Notes: generated by a model not told the origin, from the sequence alone. A stretch of DNA of 64,000 nt from Martensiomyces pterosporus (GCA_025201845.1 MU603944.1:164367-228366); one strand, 5' to 3'. Counted from the stretch's first letter, positions 1 to 11,306 are shown. Numbers and translations are program-made.

Positions 1-1148
1 GACAGGACCTCTTCTTCGACCCTCCAGATACTGGATGGTGCTATCGGGTAGCCGAGATCCACGATCTGCAGCTGCACTATGACTGCCATTCTCGCGTTGT
101 AAATTGTTGTATTGGCTAGTGCGCATATAAGGGCTGGCTTTAGGGGCTATTTCATGCACAGATATGCTGTGCCCCGATGCGTATATACTTGATAAGCCAT
201 TTGATGTCTTGTTTAGTCCACACTCATCAAACCCATCGCATAATCGGGTGGCTGCCACAGTTAGCTGACTGACGTGTCAACCGCCCTGTTAGAACACCAT
301 ACCGCTGCCGTGGCAAATCCTGACACGTCGCTAGAGCCATCGGCAACAGAGATTGTGATAGCGTTCGAAACCACTCAAGCTGCTGCTGCTGCTGCTACCC
401 TAATCAGCCAAATTCCGCATACCACCTTGCCAGTAGCGATATTAGATTGCTGCTTAAACCTTCCATTTTCATTTTCAAGCGAGAGATCTGACAAGGGCGT
501 TGCAGCATTCAACGTGTCTTGCGCATGGCCCCGCACATCGCATTCAGCTGTAGCTGCGTCGTCCTTCTTTCACGGCACTGCATATCTGAAGATAAGACGT
601 CACGAGGAGGGGAGCGATAGGAAATGGCCAAGGAGGAAAGCAAGGGTGGCAGTACCAGCAGATGTCAGGGACAGCAATCAACGCAGCCAGGCCTTAGTTT
701 TTGCACGTGCCACGATAAGGACAGCGAGAATAAAGCCAACCTGCTGCGCGCAACCGCATTTCTTGTGCCTCCGATAAGAACCTAGGGCGCAAGCGAATGC
801 TAGATAGCGAGTGAATCACGCAACAGCTTCAAGCGGGCTGGCGATTCCCAGTGACACGGACGCGTGGCGGAAAGCAAATGGATAGGCGCGCCGTGGAAAT
901 TCCCCCATGCTTGGGCATCTGCGAGCAAGCTGTCTGCTGCCTGCGGATGCCAGAGCGCGGCTAAAATACCGGGGGCCGCTCATGCTGGAGCGGTTACGTC
1001 ATGCAGCTCAAGGTTAGCATCTTCGTTTCCATAGATCACTGAATGTCTGAATCTCTGTGCATATGCGCAAAGAGCCGCGGGTATATTCACTTTGGTTGTT
1101 CATCCACAACTAAAAGGAAAATGGAAAAGGGGCTAGGAGAAAGCGCGT
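1..1148. other. Left-edge stretch with no convincing gene
   Basis: No recognisable protein or RNA was found here. A 167-codon frame at 274..777 opens only with GTG and contains no ATG. A 53-codon frame with a true ATG at 624..785 (begins MAKEESKGG, Ser/Gln/Cys-rich middle, ends PPIRT) resembles nothing I know. A short (GCT)5-type triplet run lies near 380..397. The region probably holds the 3' flank of SPC3 and the end of a gene lying off the window. Confidence 0.5.
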
Positions 1149-1691
1149 TTAAGCTGTACGCTTAACCGGGCGAGGAATCGTGAATGGGATGCTCAGCATC
1201 TGCTTATCGTACATGATGCCAAGGTAAGGCACCGGGTTAATGTGTAGCGTGAGGTTTGCACCCTCAATGCCCTCAAACGTCTGAGCAAAGTTCCTCAGGG
1301 GGTACTTGTTGTGGTGCTTCCTCAAGCGCAGCTTGGCCTGGCGCTTGTTACGGATAATGCGGTCCCAAATAACCACCCTGTTAGTGCCAAAGTCCTCCGA
1401 CTTGAAGTCGGCTGTGATATAGGTGAACAGGAGCTTGGTGTTCCAGTTAAACATCGACGAGAGGTCGGCATCCACATCAAATGTCAAGCGTGCATACTCG
1501 GATTTACGCGATGTGCGGTCATACTGCTCAACCATGCGTCCCTTAGTGGTCTGCACATTGTGGAGCGACACGTCCAGTGTGGGCGTCGAAGGGATGAGCG
1601 GCGTTGTTATTGAGATTAGAACCACTATGGCCATGAGCGTCGACATGGCGAACGAGGTGATCCCGCTGAGCCGCTGGAAAATGTTGTACAT
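1149..1691 (-). CDS. SPC3: Signal peptidase complex subunit 3 (SPCS3/Spc3)
   Basis: This 180-residue protein is the non-catalytic glycoprotein-type subunit of the ER signal peptidase complex, needed for cleavage of signal peptides on secretory proteins. It begins MYNIFQRLSG, then has one hydrophobic segment (about residues 12-32, ending ITTPLIP), the Spc3 signature LDVSLHNVQ, a lumenal beta domain with FNWNTKLLFTYITADF and NRVVIWDRII, and the late motif LTLHINPVPYLG. Length matches the family (about 180). The frame stays open 60 codons upstream, but the family always starts at the MYxIFQR methionine, so I start there (CAT at 1689..1691). It is divergent from the MIM1-like gene. No introns. 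Confidence 0.93.
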   Translation of the reverse strand: MYNIFQRLSGITSFAMSTLMAIVVLISITTPLIPSTPTLDVSLHNVQTTKGRMVEQYDRTSRKSEYARLTFDVDADLSSMFNWNTKLLFTYITADFKSEDFGTNRVVIWDRIIRNKRQAKLRLRKHHNKYPLRNFAQTFEGIEGANLTLHINPVPYLGIMYDKQMLSIPFTIPRPVKRTA

Positions 1692-1943
1692 TCTGTGTCT
1701 GGCTTTTCCGAACAGGCCTTGTTTCCAATGTGAATATGAAAAATTGCGAGCGTATATACTATTGAGGTAAAGAGCGAGTGCCAATCTGAAAGAGAAGTGC
1801 TGGCTGCCAAAAAGCCAGACTGAAAAGCCAAGGAATCCAGAAATGCCAAAGCTGGCCACCGCTGGAGACACTCTATTGGCTGCGCCAGCCCGCCAACTTC
1901 AGCCTCCACCTGCCCATTATTTCTGTGTGCTTGGCCGCTAAGG

Positions 1944-2396
1944 ATGAGCTGGCATTTTAGAGTCCAGCAAGAAGGCCAGCAAGCAGAAACAGCGGTTGTA
2001 TCGGAGACCTCTTTTCTACCATTACTCACGCAGCGAGCTGTACACGGCGCTATCATGGAAGCGCATGCGTCACCACTGGTGCCAACAGCAAATATACAAG
2101 GAATTGGCAGAGTAGTATTGCCCCCGCAAGAATCGCTCTACCAGCAGTTTGATCGCACGCATGCAGACGCCTCCGAGCTGACGAGAAACGGCGCGCAGGG
2201 GACAGAAAAGGATGCTGGGAACGACCGCGCTTCGGTTGTTAGAAAGCCATGGTGGCAGATGCTATTCGTGGATGCCATGCTGGTGCCGTTTGTCCAAGGA
2301 TTCATGCTGAACATTGCGATTAACTGGGCACGCCACTGGCGGCGCAGTGGTGGACTGGTCGGGGTAATACGACGCCGGTTCGCCGTCAAGCAATAA
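1944..2396 (+). CDS. Small single-pass membrane protein, possibly MIM1/TOM13-like
   Basis: The 150-residue product has a polar, low-complexity N-terminal half. One C-terminal hydrophobic segment (about residues 102-128, MLFVDAMLVPFVQGFMLNIA) is flanked by Trp on one side and by RHWRRS and a basic tail on the other. In Mim1, the fungal mitochondrial outer-membrane insertase subunit, the segment has the same plan (a LLPF..GMMLGF-type core followed by a basic tail), and a second ATG at 2055 would give 113 residues, the same as yeast Mim1. Similarity is confined to that segment, so the assignment is tentative; it may be another tail-region membrane protein. The first ATG (1944) is given as the longest option. 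Confidence 0.4.
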   Translation: MSWHFRVQQEGQQAETAVVSETSFLPLLTQRAVHGAIMEAHASPLVPTANIQGIGRVVLPPQESLYQQFDRTHADASELTRNGAQGTEKDAGNDRASVVRKPWWQMLFVDAMLVPFVQGFMLNIAINWARHWRRSGGLVGVIRRRFAVKQ

Positions 2397-2563
2397 TGCC
2401 CATCCTTCCAGGATATACATGTATTTAATTCCGAGTAACAACTGATCAAAGCGCGTTAGGCAACAAATGAGAAAGAATGGGGAAACGAAAGTATATAAAT
2501 GAGAAAGAAAGGAGATACATAAAAGCAGAGAAGAGAGGAGCAGCAGCAAGAATGCCACCAGGA

Positions 2564-2887
2564 TTATTCGCCAGGGCGTCTAGCGTTGCAGGCAACGATC
2601 TTCACCTTGTCGGCGGTAGCGCTGTCGTGCTCGAATTTAAAGTTGGGGTTTTTGATGATAAACGTCCATACGTCGTCGCAGAACCGGTATGTGCGCAGGT
2701 TGCCCTTCATCACGGCCTTGGCCTTGACCTTGGTTGACAGCGCCTCGGATATGCTCTTATCGTATTGCTCCAGCACCTGGATCGCCAGCTGCGGGGTGAT
2801 GTGGCCTGCCTGGATCAGCTCGTCTAGCGAGTCTGTCAGCGCCATGCCCAGCGTACTGGTGCGATACAGCTCGTAGTACGACGGCAT
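2564..2887 (-). CDS. TOA2: Transcription initiation factor IIA gamma (small) subunit
   Basis: This 107-residue protein is the small subunit of TFIIA, which clamps TBP on TATA DNA together with TOA1. The N-terminal helical bundle starts YYELYRTSTLGMALTDSLDE, followed by IQAGHITPQLAIQVLEQYDK. The C-terminal beta barrel runs LRTYRFCDDVWTFIIKN to VKIVACNARRP. All are family hallmarks, and length is normal (about 105-122). It is a single exon with an ATG at 2885..2887. It is convergent with the gene at 1944..2396 and lies downstream of citrate synthase on the same strand. A TATA-like box lies about 90 bases upstream. Confidence 0.96.
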   Translation of the reverse strand: MPSYYELYRTSTLGMALTDSLDELIQAGHITPQLAIQVLEQYDKSISEALSTKVKAKAVMKGNLRTYRFCDDVWTFIIKNPNFKFEHDSATADKVKIVACNARRPGE

Positions 2888-3279
2888 TGTATGTGGCTTG
2901 CAAACGGGGTCCGATGAGAGATGCCGGTGGATGTGCGCGATAGCTGCGAGGGAGTAATCAATGTGTAGTTTTTCCTTATATACCTCCCGCCTCTGCCTAT
3001 AGCCGCCTAGCCACCTAATTTACACGCTTCCTCTGGAACCGCGTGGTTTTGGGGCACTCCCTCGTGACCACCAAAAGCACCACCAGCCCAGATGTGCTGG
3101 TATGCGCTGGACAGCGGCTGTGATGGAGATAACGGGCTTAGCATGAAAACAGGTAAAAGACGAAATGGCAATGACTGAAAAGGCTCAACTTGAAAGAATG
3201 CTGCTGCAAGGAAAGCAATAGACGGCAAACCGCCCGCTCTCTATACGCTTATCCCAGAACGCAAACCGCACTTTTTAAT
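2888..3279. other. TOA2 promoter and citrate synthase 3' flank
   Basis: This is non-coding. It holds the TATA-like element at 2974..2984 that faces TOA2 and, further right, the 3' untranslated part of citrate synthase. No other gene was recognised. Confidence 0.6.
2974..2984 (-). promoter_or_regulatory. TATA-like box of TOA2
   Basis: On the minus strand it reads GGTATATAAGG, 87-97 bases upstream of the TOA2 ATG, a typical core-promoter distance. The assignment rests on motif and position only. Confidence 0.45.
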
Positions 3280-5571
3280 TTACTTCTTCTCGAACATGTT
3301 GCGGATAGCCTCAGTGGTGAGGGACTTGGGCCGCTCAATGGAGAAGCCAAGGGCGCGGTCCCAGATCAGCTGGGACAGGACACCGAAGGCGCGGGAGACA
3401 CCAAAGAGGACGGTGTAGAAGTCCTGCTCAACGAGGCCGTAGTGGCGGAGAAGGACACCCGAGTGGGCGTCCACGTTGGGCCAGGGGTTCTTGGTCTTGC
3501 CATGCTCGGTGAGGACGCCAGGGACGACCTTGTACAGCGCGCTGACCGTCTTGAACAGGTTGTCTCCGGGCATGTGCTTGAGGGCAAACTCGCGCTGGGC
3601 CATGTAGCGGGGATCGGTCTTGCGGAGCACGGCGTGGCCGTAGCCAGGGACGACGCGGCCCGAGTTCAGGGTCGACCAGCAGTAGTCGCGGATCTGGTCC
3701 TCGGTGGGGGTATCGGTGCCGATCTCCTCCTGCATGTTGAGGATCCAGCGGAGAACCTCCTGGTTGGCGAGGCCGTGGAGAGGGCCGGCGAGGCCGTTGA
3801 GACCAGCGGCAAACGAGAGGTAGGGGTCAGAAAGGGCAGAGCCGACGAGGTGGGTGGTGTGGGCAGAGACGTTGCCACCCTCGTGGTCAGAGTGGATGAC
3901 GAGGTAGAGACGCATGAGGTCGGCGAACTCGGCGCTCTCGGAGAAGCCAAGGAGGTTGGCAAAGTTCTGCGAGTAGTCGAGAGACGAGTCAATGGCGCCG
4001 TGCTTGCCATCCTTGAACACATTGCGGTAGATGCGCGAGGCAACGAGGGGGAGCTTGGCAAGCAGATCGAGCGAGTCCTCAAAGACAGGGTCCCAGTAGT
4101 CCTTGCGGTTGATGCCGGCGTGGTAGGCCTTGGCAAAGTGCGAGTCGTGCTGGAGGGCGTTGATGGCGAGCGAGAACTGCGACATGGGGTGGAGAGTGCT
4201 GGGGCAGCGGTCGATCAGGTCCTCAACAAACTGAGGGAGGGAGGCACGCGAGTTGAGCTCGTCTGTGACCGACTGGACCTGGGCAGCAGAGGGAACCTCG
4301 CCGGTGAGGAGGAGCCAGAAGAGACCCTCGGGGGTGGGCTCGGTGGCGCTGTTGGGCTTGGGGAGCTGCTCCTGGACCTCGGGGATGGAGAGGCCGCGGA
4401 AGCGGATACCCTCATCGGCATCGAGAAGCGAGGTATCCCAGACCATACCCTTGATGCCGCGCATACCGCCGTAGGCCATGTTGACGGTGGTCTCGCCGAG
4501 AACGCGATCACCATACTTCTGCTTGACTTCCTTGACCTCAGCGACCTTCTCGGGGATCAGCTGCTCAACACGCTGCTTGAGAGACTACATACAGCCAGCA
4601 GATGAGCCAAAGGCAGCTGGAAAGGTTAGCCAAATGGAGCGACTCGACATCACTGTTGGCCTGCTGGCATTCCGCAGGGATCAATTGCAAGTCCAGCCCT
4701 CCCTTGCGACGTTAGGCCGTCATAGACTGTGGACTGCAGATGACCAGGGACAGAGAACACACCGCAGCGTGAAGGGCAGAGAAGACCGATCGTCACTCCC
4801 CCATACTGCTTCCGCATGCCCAATCCGGCGCGTCCAATCGTTCTGGACAGTGTCGAAACCCAAACGTGCTAATGTGTGTGGTACTTACAGAGGCAGAGGA
4901 GGTAGACTTGAAGCGAGCAAGAGCAGCAAGAGCAGGAGCAAGCTTGCTGGCCTACACTGCGAGAATTGTCAGCAGAAGAGCAGCCTTGGTTGGCCAGTTA
5001 GTATCGCTATGCACAGGTGTGTGGCTTGCTTGATCGATAGGGGAAAATAAGGCACAGCACAATCGCCGCTTTGGGCACAGCGCGAGCGGCGCGAAACAGC
5101 AGAATACTGCCACGTCACAGCGAAAAAGGACTAGCACGCATATGCAGCCGAGAACGCAGTCTGTGTATGCACGCCGGAAGAGGGGCTTTTGATCCTCCAC
5201 AGCGGGGAAATAGCACGTCGGGCGAGCATTCGCGGCTATTCCCGAGCGAGGAGCGGCGGGTGCCAGCGCAGGCCGTCATGTGCAAAACAAGCGACAGCCA
5301 AGCAGAAGCTGGACTTCTTTTCTGAAGAGGCGGGGAATATGCTGCTGCTCTCTGAGGCGTGGTCAATCTAGAACAAAGCATAGAAGGCTGCACGACGCGC
5401 GCAAGACATGCGCCGGTGGTCGAACAACCAACGCCAGCCACGAGAAATGGCCGACAGGCAGAAAAGCACCAAGAGGGATGCATGTGCAGGCTTGCGCGGT
5501 GCCAGGCAAGAAAGAATAAGGCAGCTTACCGAACGAGCAGAGACGTTGCTGGTAGAGCGAAGAGCAAACAT
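3280..5571 (-). CDS. CIT1: Mitochondrial citrate synthase (three exons)
   Basis: This enzyme condenses acetyl-CoA and oxaloacetate to citrate in the TCA cycle. I deduce exons 5530..5571, 4889..4951 and 3280..4584 (introns 578 and 304 bases, GTAAGC/GTAAGT donors, TAG acceptors). All joins are in phase 0 and give 469 residues. Exons 1-2 encode a Ser/Arg/Ala-rich transit peptide (MFALRSTSN, then LARFKSTSS). Exon 3 starts [18 protein letters not shown], as in eukaryotic CIT1. Catalytic elements are present: [10 protein letters not shown] (His), [15 protein letters not shown] (His) and [12 protein letters not shown] (Asp). The C terminus is FEKK with no peroxisomal SKL, so a mitochondrial location is expected. 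A TATA box lies about 135 bases upstream. Codon use is strongly C/G-ending, typical of a highly expressed gene. Confidence 0.95.
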
Positions 5572-5704
5572 TGTCTATAAGCCTTGTGTGTGTATGTGTG
5601 TGCGGTGTGAGAAGAATAAAGACAGCAGAGAAGATAAAGAGTGCGGCGCGGGGTGCAGGTTTTAGCAAAGCTGGCAAGGCCGGAAGGGGGAGAGGCCGCG
5701 GTTC

Positions 5705-5712
5705 TTTTTATA
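5705..5712 (-). promoter_or_regulatory. TATA box of citrate synthase
   Basis: The minus strand reads CTTATAAAAAG around these bases, 134-141 bases upstream of the CIT1 ATG. The assignment rests on motif and position only. Confidence 0.45.
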
Positions 5713-7168
5713 AGAGGGGGCCAGCGTTCGGAGAAATTGAATGCGCCAGAGATAAGAAGCTGAAATTAGCGTTGATGGACTGCTGCCTGAGCAGTTGGAA
5801 TTTTTTTGGGGGTGGAGAAGGGGGGCAGTGGGAAGCGAGGGACGAATTGGGTTGGCTGGTTGGTCCGGCTGGAAGCCCGAGAGCATTTGCAGGCGCATAA
5901 GCAGCAGCTGGAGGCTGATTAGAGATAGGCGGATGCGCTATGGCCCCTCCGGAGAGATAAAGCAGCCTTGCCAGCCTGCCTCCTCGGGAGCCACCCTGAG
6001 ATTGCCTTCGTTCTCAGCCTCTGCTTGCGCACGACGAGGAGAGCATGGACGGTGCAGCCAGGCCAGGTCGGGCTTCTGGCTCGCGAGCAGCAGCCCGCCT
6101 GCCTGCGCTCTGGTCATCACTCTGCTCAGCACTTCTACCAGCACAATGCCCTGCTGGTTTGTGCCATGGTGCTGCTGTGCGCTGTGCTGTACTGTGCTGT
6201 GTCCGCACTCCCAAGTCCGTCCGCGCCCTTATTCGGTGCAAGTTTAGGGGGCCGAAGGCTTAGCGCGCATCCGTGTTTGTAGCCTCTGCTTTCCAAGCCA
6301 TGCCGCATTTGGCTTCCAGGCCTTGCTAGGAACACGCGAATGGCAATATGAACAAGGCAAAGAGGCTTCTGTTGATGCAGAAATGGACGTGGCACTGCAG
6401 AGGGTCTCGCTGTAGGGTTTCAAACCACTGTTTTGCATATGCCTGCCAACCCCATCCGCGCAATCAGCGCTCTAGCACAGGGACTGGCAGGCAGATACGC
6501 AGGCGGTGTGTGCTTGCTGAAAATAGCGTGCGCCCTTCGTCGCGGAGCACTTTCAGAGGCACGCGCATCGCAGCCGGGCGATAAGCAGCCCTTGGTCCGG
6601 GGAGAAAGCGCGTGTGGAGAAGTGGATATTGCAGAGCAGCCATCGGCGAGAATCGGCAGTATGTGTGCACCCGCACATCAAGGACCTTTTGCTTCTTTTA
6701 GTGTGACACGTCCCGCGTCCACGGATTGGCATTGGAGCGAGTGCCCCGTTCACAAATGCCAGTGGCGGTCTCTGTGACATGCTCCTCTTTGTTTGGCCAA
6801 GCGCCTTGCGGCTGTCCCTGGTTGGGGTGCTGATCAGCCCTCCAGGCGTCCAGGAGTTGGTTCGGCGTCATTGCTATGCGGAAATCCGCTGATGAATCAT
6901 CGCGCAGCCGGAGATTCGCTGATTAGATTTTGGCTGCCTCTGCTCAGCTCTGCTCAGCTGGCTCTGGTGCACTGCAAGCAGGAGTCGTGGTGCATGCATG
7001 GTGCTCATTTCTTTGCACAAGAGCGATGGCACGCGCTCTTTTAGAGATGAATGCGATCAAGTCAGCGAGCCAGACAAAGCAATGGTGCTTATTCACGACG
7101 CAATAGGGAGGCGAGGGAGAAACACTTGGCACGTTCACTTGCCTTGAAGGAGCATTGCCAACTAGGTC

Positions 7169-7201
7169 TGTGGCTGCGGCTGTCCCTGTGGCTGCGGCTG
7201 T
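7169..7201. repeat. 18-bp-period tandem repeat, two copies
   Basis: The 15-mer TGTGGCTGCGGCTGT occurs at 7169..7183 and again at 7187..7201, separated by CCC. It is a short local duplication in non-coding DNA. Confidence 0.8.
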
Positions 7202-7933
7202 GGCGGCGAGCACGGGGAAAACAGAAACAGGGAGGCACGCAGTCCTTCCATTCTCCCCAAGGCACCTGGAAGCACGTGGCCGGTGTGCCGTTGAAGCGTA
7301 GACAGGTTTGGGTATCTTCAAACCAGCACGCTTAGCTGGCAATTTGCGCCTCTAAAGCTGCCCCTCTCATCAGCCAGCCTACCGCTCAGAGTGCAGCGAT
7401 TGAGCAAAGGCTGCGCAAAGCAGGCAGCTCTGTGTAGTCAAAGAGAAGCGAGCCGAAATATCGAGATGACCAGGCTGTTCCGGAATGGCAGATAGTTTGG
7501 GGTGGAAAGGGAGAAATCAGCGCCACAATAGGATCGTCGATCGCTTGCATTTGAGTATTGTAGTGCTATCGCTACAAAGAGCAAAAGAGCGCAGCTGCCT
7601 GTCTTTGTGGGGAGGGGCAGGTGGTCATAAAGACCAGAGCGGCACACTGCACAACCACTGGGCCTTGTCGTTTTCGTTCCTTATTGCCTCTTTCCTTTTC
7701 TTACGCTCGCTTTGCCCATTTCCTGTTAGTGCCGCTTCTTTCTAGGCCGCCACGCGCTTTTCTCCCCTGCTCTGTTGAATTTGCCTCTAATATTATTGCT
7801 TTCTTTTCCTTTTTTTTGTGCTCTATCATCCCTTCATATCGTTCGCAGCCGTAGCACCCGACCTCTTAGTCGCACTTCCTCGTGCTACAAACCACCTCGT
7901 GCTTGACACGCTCCTTTGCCTTTTCGTTTGCCG

Positions 7934-7940
7934 TATAAAA
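7934..7940 (+). promoter_or_regulatory. TATA box, probably of the PDE gene
   Basis: TATAAAA occurs in a pyrimidine-rich upstream region about 360 bases before the proposed PDE start codon. It would imply a leader of roughly 330 bases. Confidence 0.4.
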
Positions 7941-8297
7941 CACGCGCACCACTCCGCTCCTGGACTGTCCACTAAAACTAAGCAGCAGCAACTTGCCAGA
8001 AGCATACGCAGCCGTCAACTCCGTTTTCACCGCACACGCACACACGCTTCTTTCCACTCTTTTTTCACTGAGCTGCTCGCAGTTTGCTTGCTCTTCTGGC
8101 GCAATTCCACATTTAAATTGCCAATACCTCCCAGCAGCAAATACTGTGGCTTTTATATTCCACTCCTCCCTCACATTATTGCTGTCTGCTTTATCTACAG
8201 CGCATATAACGGCCTAGCTACCAATAGTCGAACGCCTCGTATTTGCAAGGCACACGGTTTCTGCATCGCCATTCCCAGCTAGTTGGTCGCTGTAGCT

Positions 8298-11200
8298 ATG
8301 CTTTGCTGTAAACATGAGAGGCTCTGTATAGAGGAGCTCAGAGTAGTAGAACAGGTACGTCTTCTTACGCAACCTGCTTCCATTGATGCACAGCAACAAC
8401 GCACAGCAAGCTTGGAACAAGAGCTAGAGCCTCCTACTCCCACTTCACCCCGCCTCCCCGGCCTCACTGGGTTCATAGCCGCCTAGTAACAATGGCGCCA
8501 CTGCCTAATTATTACCTGCTGCTGCTGGAAATACTGATGCTTTAGCAAGAGAAAAAAGACCCCAAATGCAGCTGTCAATTGGGGGCGTGGATGCTTGTTT
8601 TTGGAGGCTGCTGCTACTATTACTGCTGTTGAGTGTGTTGTGCTGTTGCTGCTATTATTGTAGCACTTTGTGGAACCGAGCAGCATCCACTTCTACTAAC
8701 GCTATAGCCTTGTTTCGCATACACAACCGCATTTTCTGGCTACAATGGGCGCTTGCCTGTGTAGGTCATGAACACATACCTCGAAGAAAGATGGAGCTCC
8801 GTTGGCCTGAGCTTTAACCCCTGGGAGCACTCGCGCGCAGAGCAGCAAGGAATCCTGCTGGCCATTTTCAAAAACCTGCACGTTCTCACGGTTTTGGAGC
8901 TGACGCCCAGCGAAATGCTCGACTTTTGTCTGGACATCGAGAAACTGTACAAGGACGTGCCGTACCACTCATTCAACCATGCAGTCGACGTCGTTGTCAA
9001 GCTATACTACGTGCTGCACGATTTGCAGGCCTCCTCGTACTTGGCCTCCTACGATATCGCTGTTCTGCTCATTAGCGGCCTATGCCATGACGCTGGACAT
9101 GTAAGTAGCCCACTGCTCCTGCTGATGTACTCGTACCTTGCATGTGCATATGCTGCATGCTGTGCAGCCCCACCCCTCACCTGGGAGGATGCAATTGCTT
9201 TGTAGCATGCATGTGTGCCAGCCCTCTTCCCTTCCAGCTGCTGCTGCTGCTGCTGAGTTTTCGCTTGCTGGCTCACTCACCCGCTTTCCACTCTGTTACC
9301 AAGGTGCGCTTTACTGATAATGCATGCACACAAGAGGCCACCTCCGCTCACCATTATCATTCTGTTCTTTCGAGTTGTAGCCAGGCCTAAACAACCTCTT
9401 TCAGAAGAATGCAAATACCGAGTGCGCGCAAAAGTACCCCGACGCTATTCTCGAACGCTACTCGATCGACCTTGCTGTCGAGCACGTAGGAAAGCACCGT
9501 CTCTTCCGCAATGTTGAAAACGTCCGCGACCCCTTGTACAATGATAGCACAACCACCGAGCCTGATGTTGCCTCGCGAATGATGTCTAGTATCCGGTCGG
9601 CTATTCTGTACACCGACATGTCTCGCCACTTTGACGTCCTTGAGGAATGCAAGGTTTTGGTGTCGGCCTTGTCCAAGAAGGCACGCAGGATATCGGATAA
9701 CAACTCTCCATCGAGCGAATACCACTCTGACAACCCCACGCACGGCGAGTCGCACGAACTATCGCAAGTAAGGCGCCAGCAGCAGCATAGCTTAATCCCA
9801 CCCTCGCCTCCCAAGCGCACGCCGCCAAGACCAAAGCTTCTAAAGATACAGAAACAGCTATCCCGTGGCCGGTCGCCTAGCGAACCCCCGACACCCGCAG
9901 CACCATTTATCTCCGCCTTGAAGAGCACAAACATCACCATCCCTTCTCAAGTGGCACCTCTGGCTCCGCTGCAAACACCTCCATCAGCGACTGCAAACAG
10001 CAGCAGCAATGAAGCCATTGGACGCGGCAGCGGCAGCGGCAGCAATATCAAAAGGATCCATATGCGGAGATCCATATCCATGTGCGATGCGCTGTTAGAT
10101 AGTACACAGAGGCAGAGCCTGATTGGCATCTTGCTGCATGCTGTGGATGTCTTTAACCCCGTGCTCCCGTGGCCAATGTGCAAGAAGTGGTCGGATTTGA
10201 TGAACACAGAGTCCTTCAACCAGGGGGATTTGGAGAAGAAGCTTTCGCTGCCAGTCTCACCCAACATGGACCGCGAGACGACTGATCAACGGCAGGTTTC
10301 GTTGGATTTCGGAAACATCATCATTCGTCCGTTCTTCCTTGAGCTAGTATCGCTGTTCCCTGTCGAGGATGCTTTGCTTCCCTCCTTGGACAGGAACTTG
10401 GTCAAGTGGAGCAGACTCTCATCAGATAGCACAAGCGAGGTCAGTGCCCCCGTTGGTGCGAATAGCCGGATGTACTCGTGGCCAACGGAACCCAAGCAGA
10501 CGCCTGTCTCCCGAACAAGCTCTAGGATTCTCGCTGAGGGAAGGCGGCTGAGCGTTGCAGCTGGCACTGTTGACATTCCGCAGTCTCGCTTAGAGATGAT
10601 TCGGAGACATTCGCATGAGGGGTTTGAAGCGCTGCACCGGCGAATGGTCGGTCGGTTGTTTTCCAAGCACCTGGAGAAGATACAGGAGCGACGAAAAGTG
10701 TCGTATACTGCAAGCCAGCTGCCGCTTGCTCGGCGGGACGGACAGCACCATTTGCCAGCTGCTAATATCAATATCCCCATCAGCGGCCCGCCATGGAGAG
10801 GCTTTGACACAGACTTGCTCTCGCCCGTGACCGAGACCAGCGGCGCTGAAGACATAAGTGCGCCAGCTTCGGGAAACGACTCTGGTGCAGAGAATCAAGC
10901 CACAGCCGTGGCTAGCGAGCTCGGTGCGGTGCAGCTCCCTACGCCACAGCAACACCACCACCCGGCTGCCACTCCCCTCGGCAACCCTGCAAGCGGTTCT
11001 GGCAGCGCAACACACCAGCCAGCTCCATTTTGGGCTTCGGGCGAGTCAGACTTGATTGGCCCTACCCCTACCACATCCACAGATGGCCTGCCGGTAATGA
11101 GCAGCGTGGGAATGTCGATTCATAACTGCGACGCTATGCCCTCATACTTGAGCTCGTACCGTATTGACAAGATCGCAGCCAATGGCCGCCAGCACCGCAG

Positions 11201-11306
11201 CACGTCGCTGGACCCGTCCATTCTCTCAAACCTGCCTTCATCATACCCGTCGCTACACCGAACACGCCCTGAGAAAATATCATCTGGGCTGTCGGATGAA
11301 CGCTAG
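8298..11306 (+). CDS. 3',5'-cyclic-nucleotide phosphodiesterase, class I (PDE2-type)
   Basis: This enzyme hydrolyses cAMP/cGMP and so limits protein kinase A signalling. Exons are 8298..8354 (tentative), 8765..9100 and 9381..11306, giving 772 residues. The 9100/9381 join is secure: it restores the motif GLCHDAGHPGLNN across a GTAAGT..TAG intron. All four metal ligands are visible: His in YHSFNHAVDV, His and Asp in LCHDAGH, and Asp in HAVDVFNP. The domain begins near TYLEERW and ends near LPSLDRNLVKW. An insert of about 135 residues (about 232-368; Ser/Pro/Gly/Arg-rich) interrupts the catalytic fold between TDMSRHFDVL and the HAVDVFNP helix. A Ser-rich tail of about 300 residues follows. Exon 1 rests on a CAG/GTACGT donor and phase; other 5' exons are possible. 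Confidence 0.85.

Larger units (their letters stand above)
5572..8297. other. Gene-poor 2.7 kb between citrate synthase and PDE promoters
   Basis: I find no protein or RNA gene that I can support. Frames up to about 150 codons occur on both strands but have no family resemblance and overlap one another. The left end is the CIT1 promoter and leader. The right end, from about 7660, is T/C-rich and carries a TATA box, consistent with the PDE promoter and leader. In between are G/C-rich, CTG/CAG-rich low-complexity DNA, a TGTGCTG-rich patch near 6170..6200 and a short tandem repeat at 7169..7201. Confidence 0.5.

Noticed and set aside
274..777. 167-codon frame at the left edge
   Set aside because: It opens only with GTG, has no internal ATG and has no recognisable motif.
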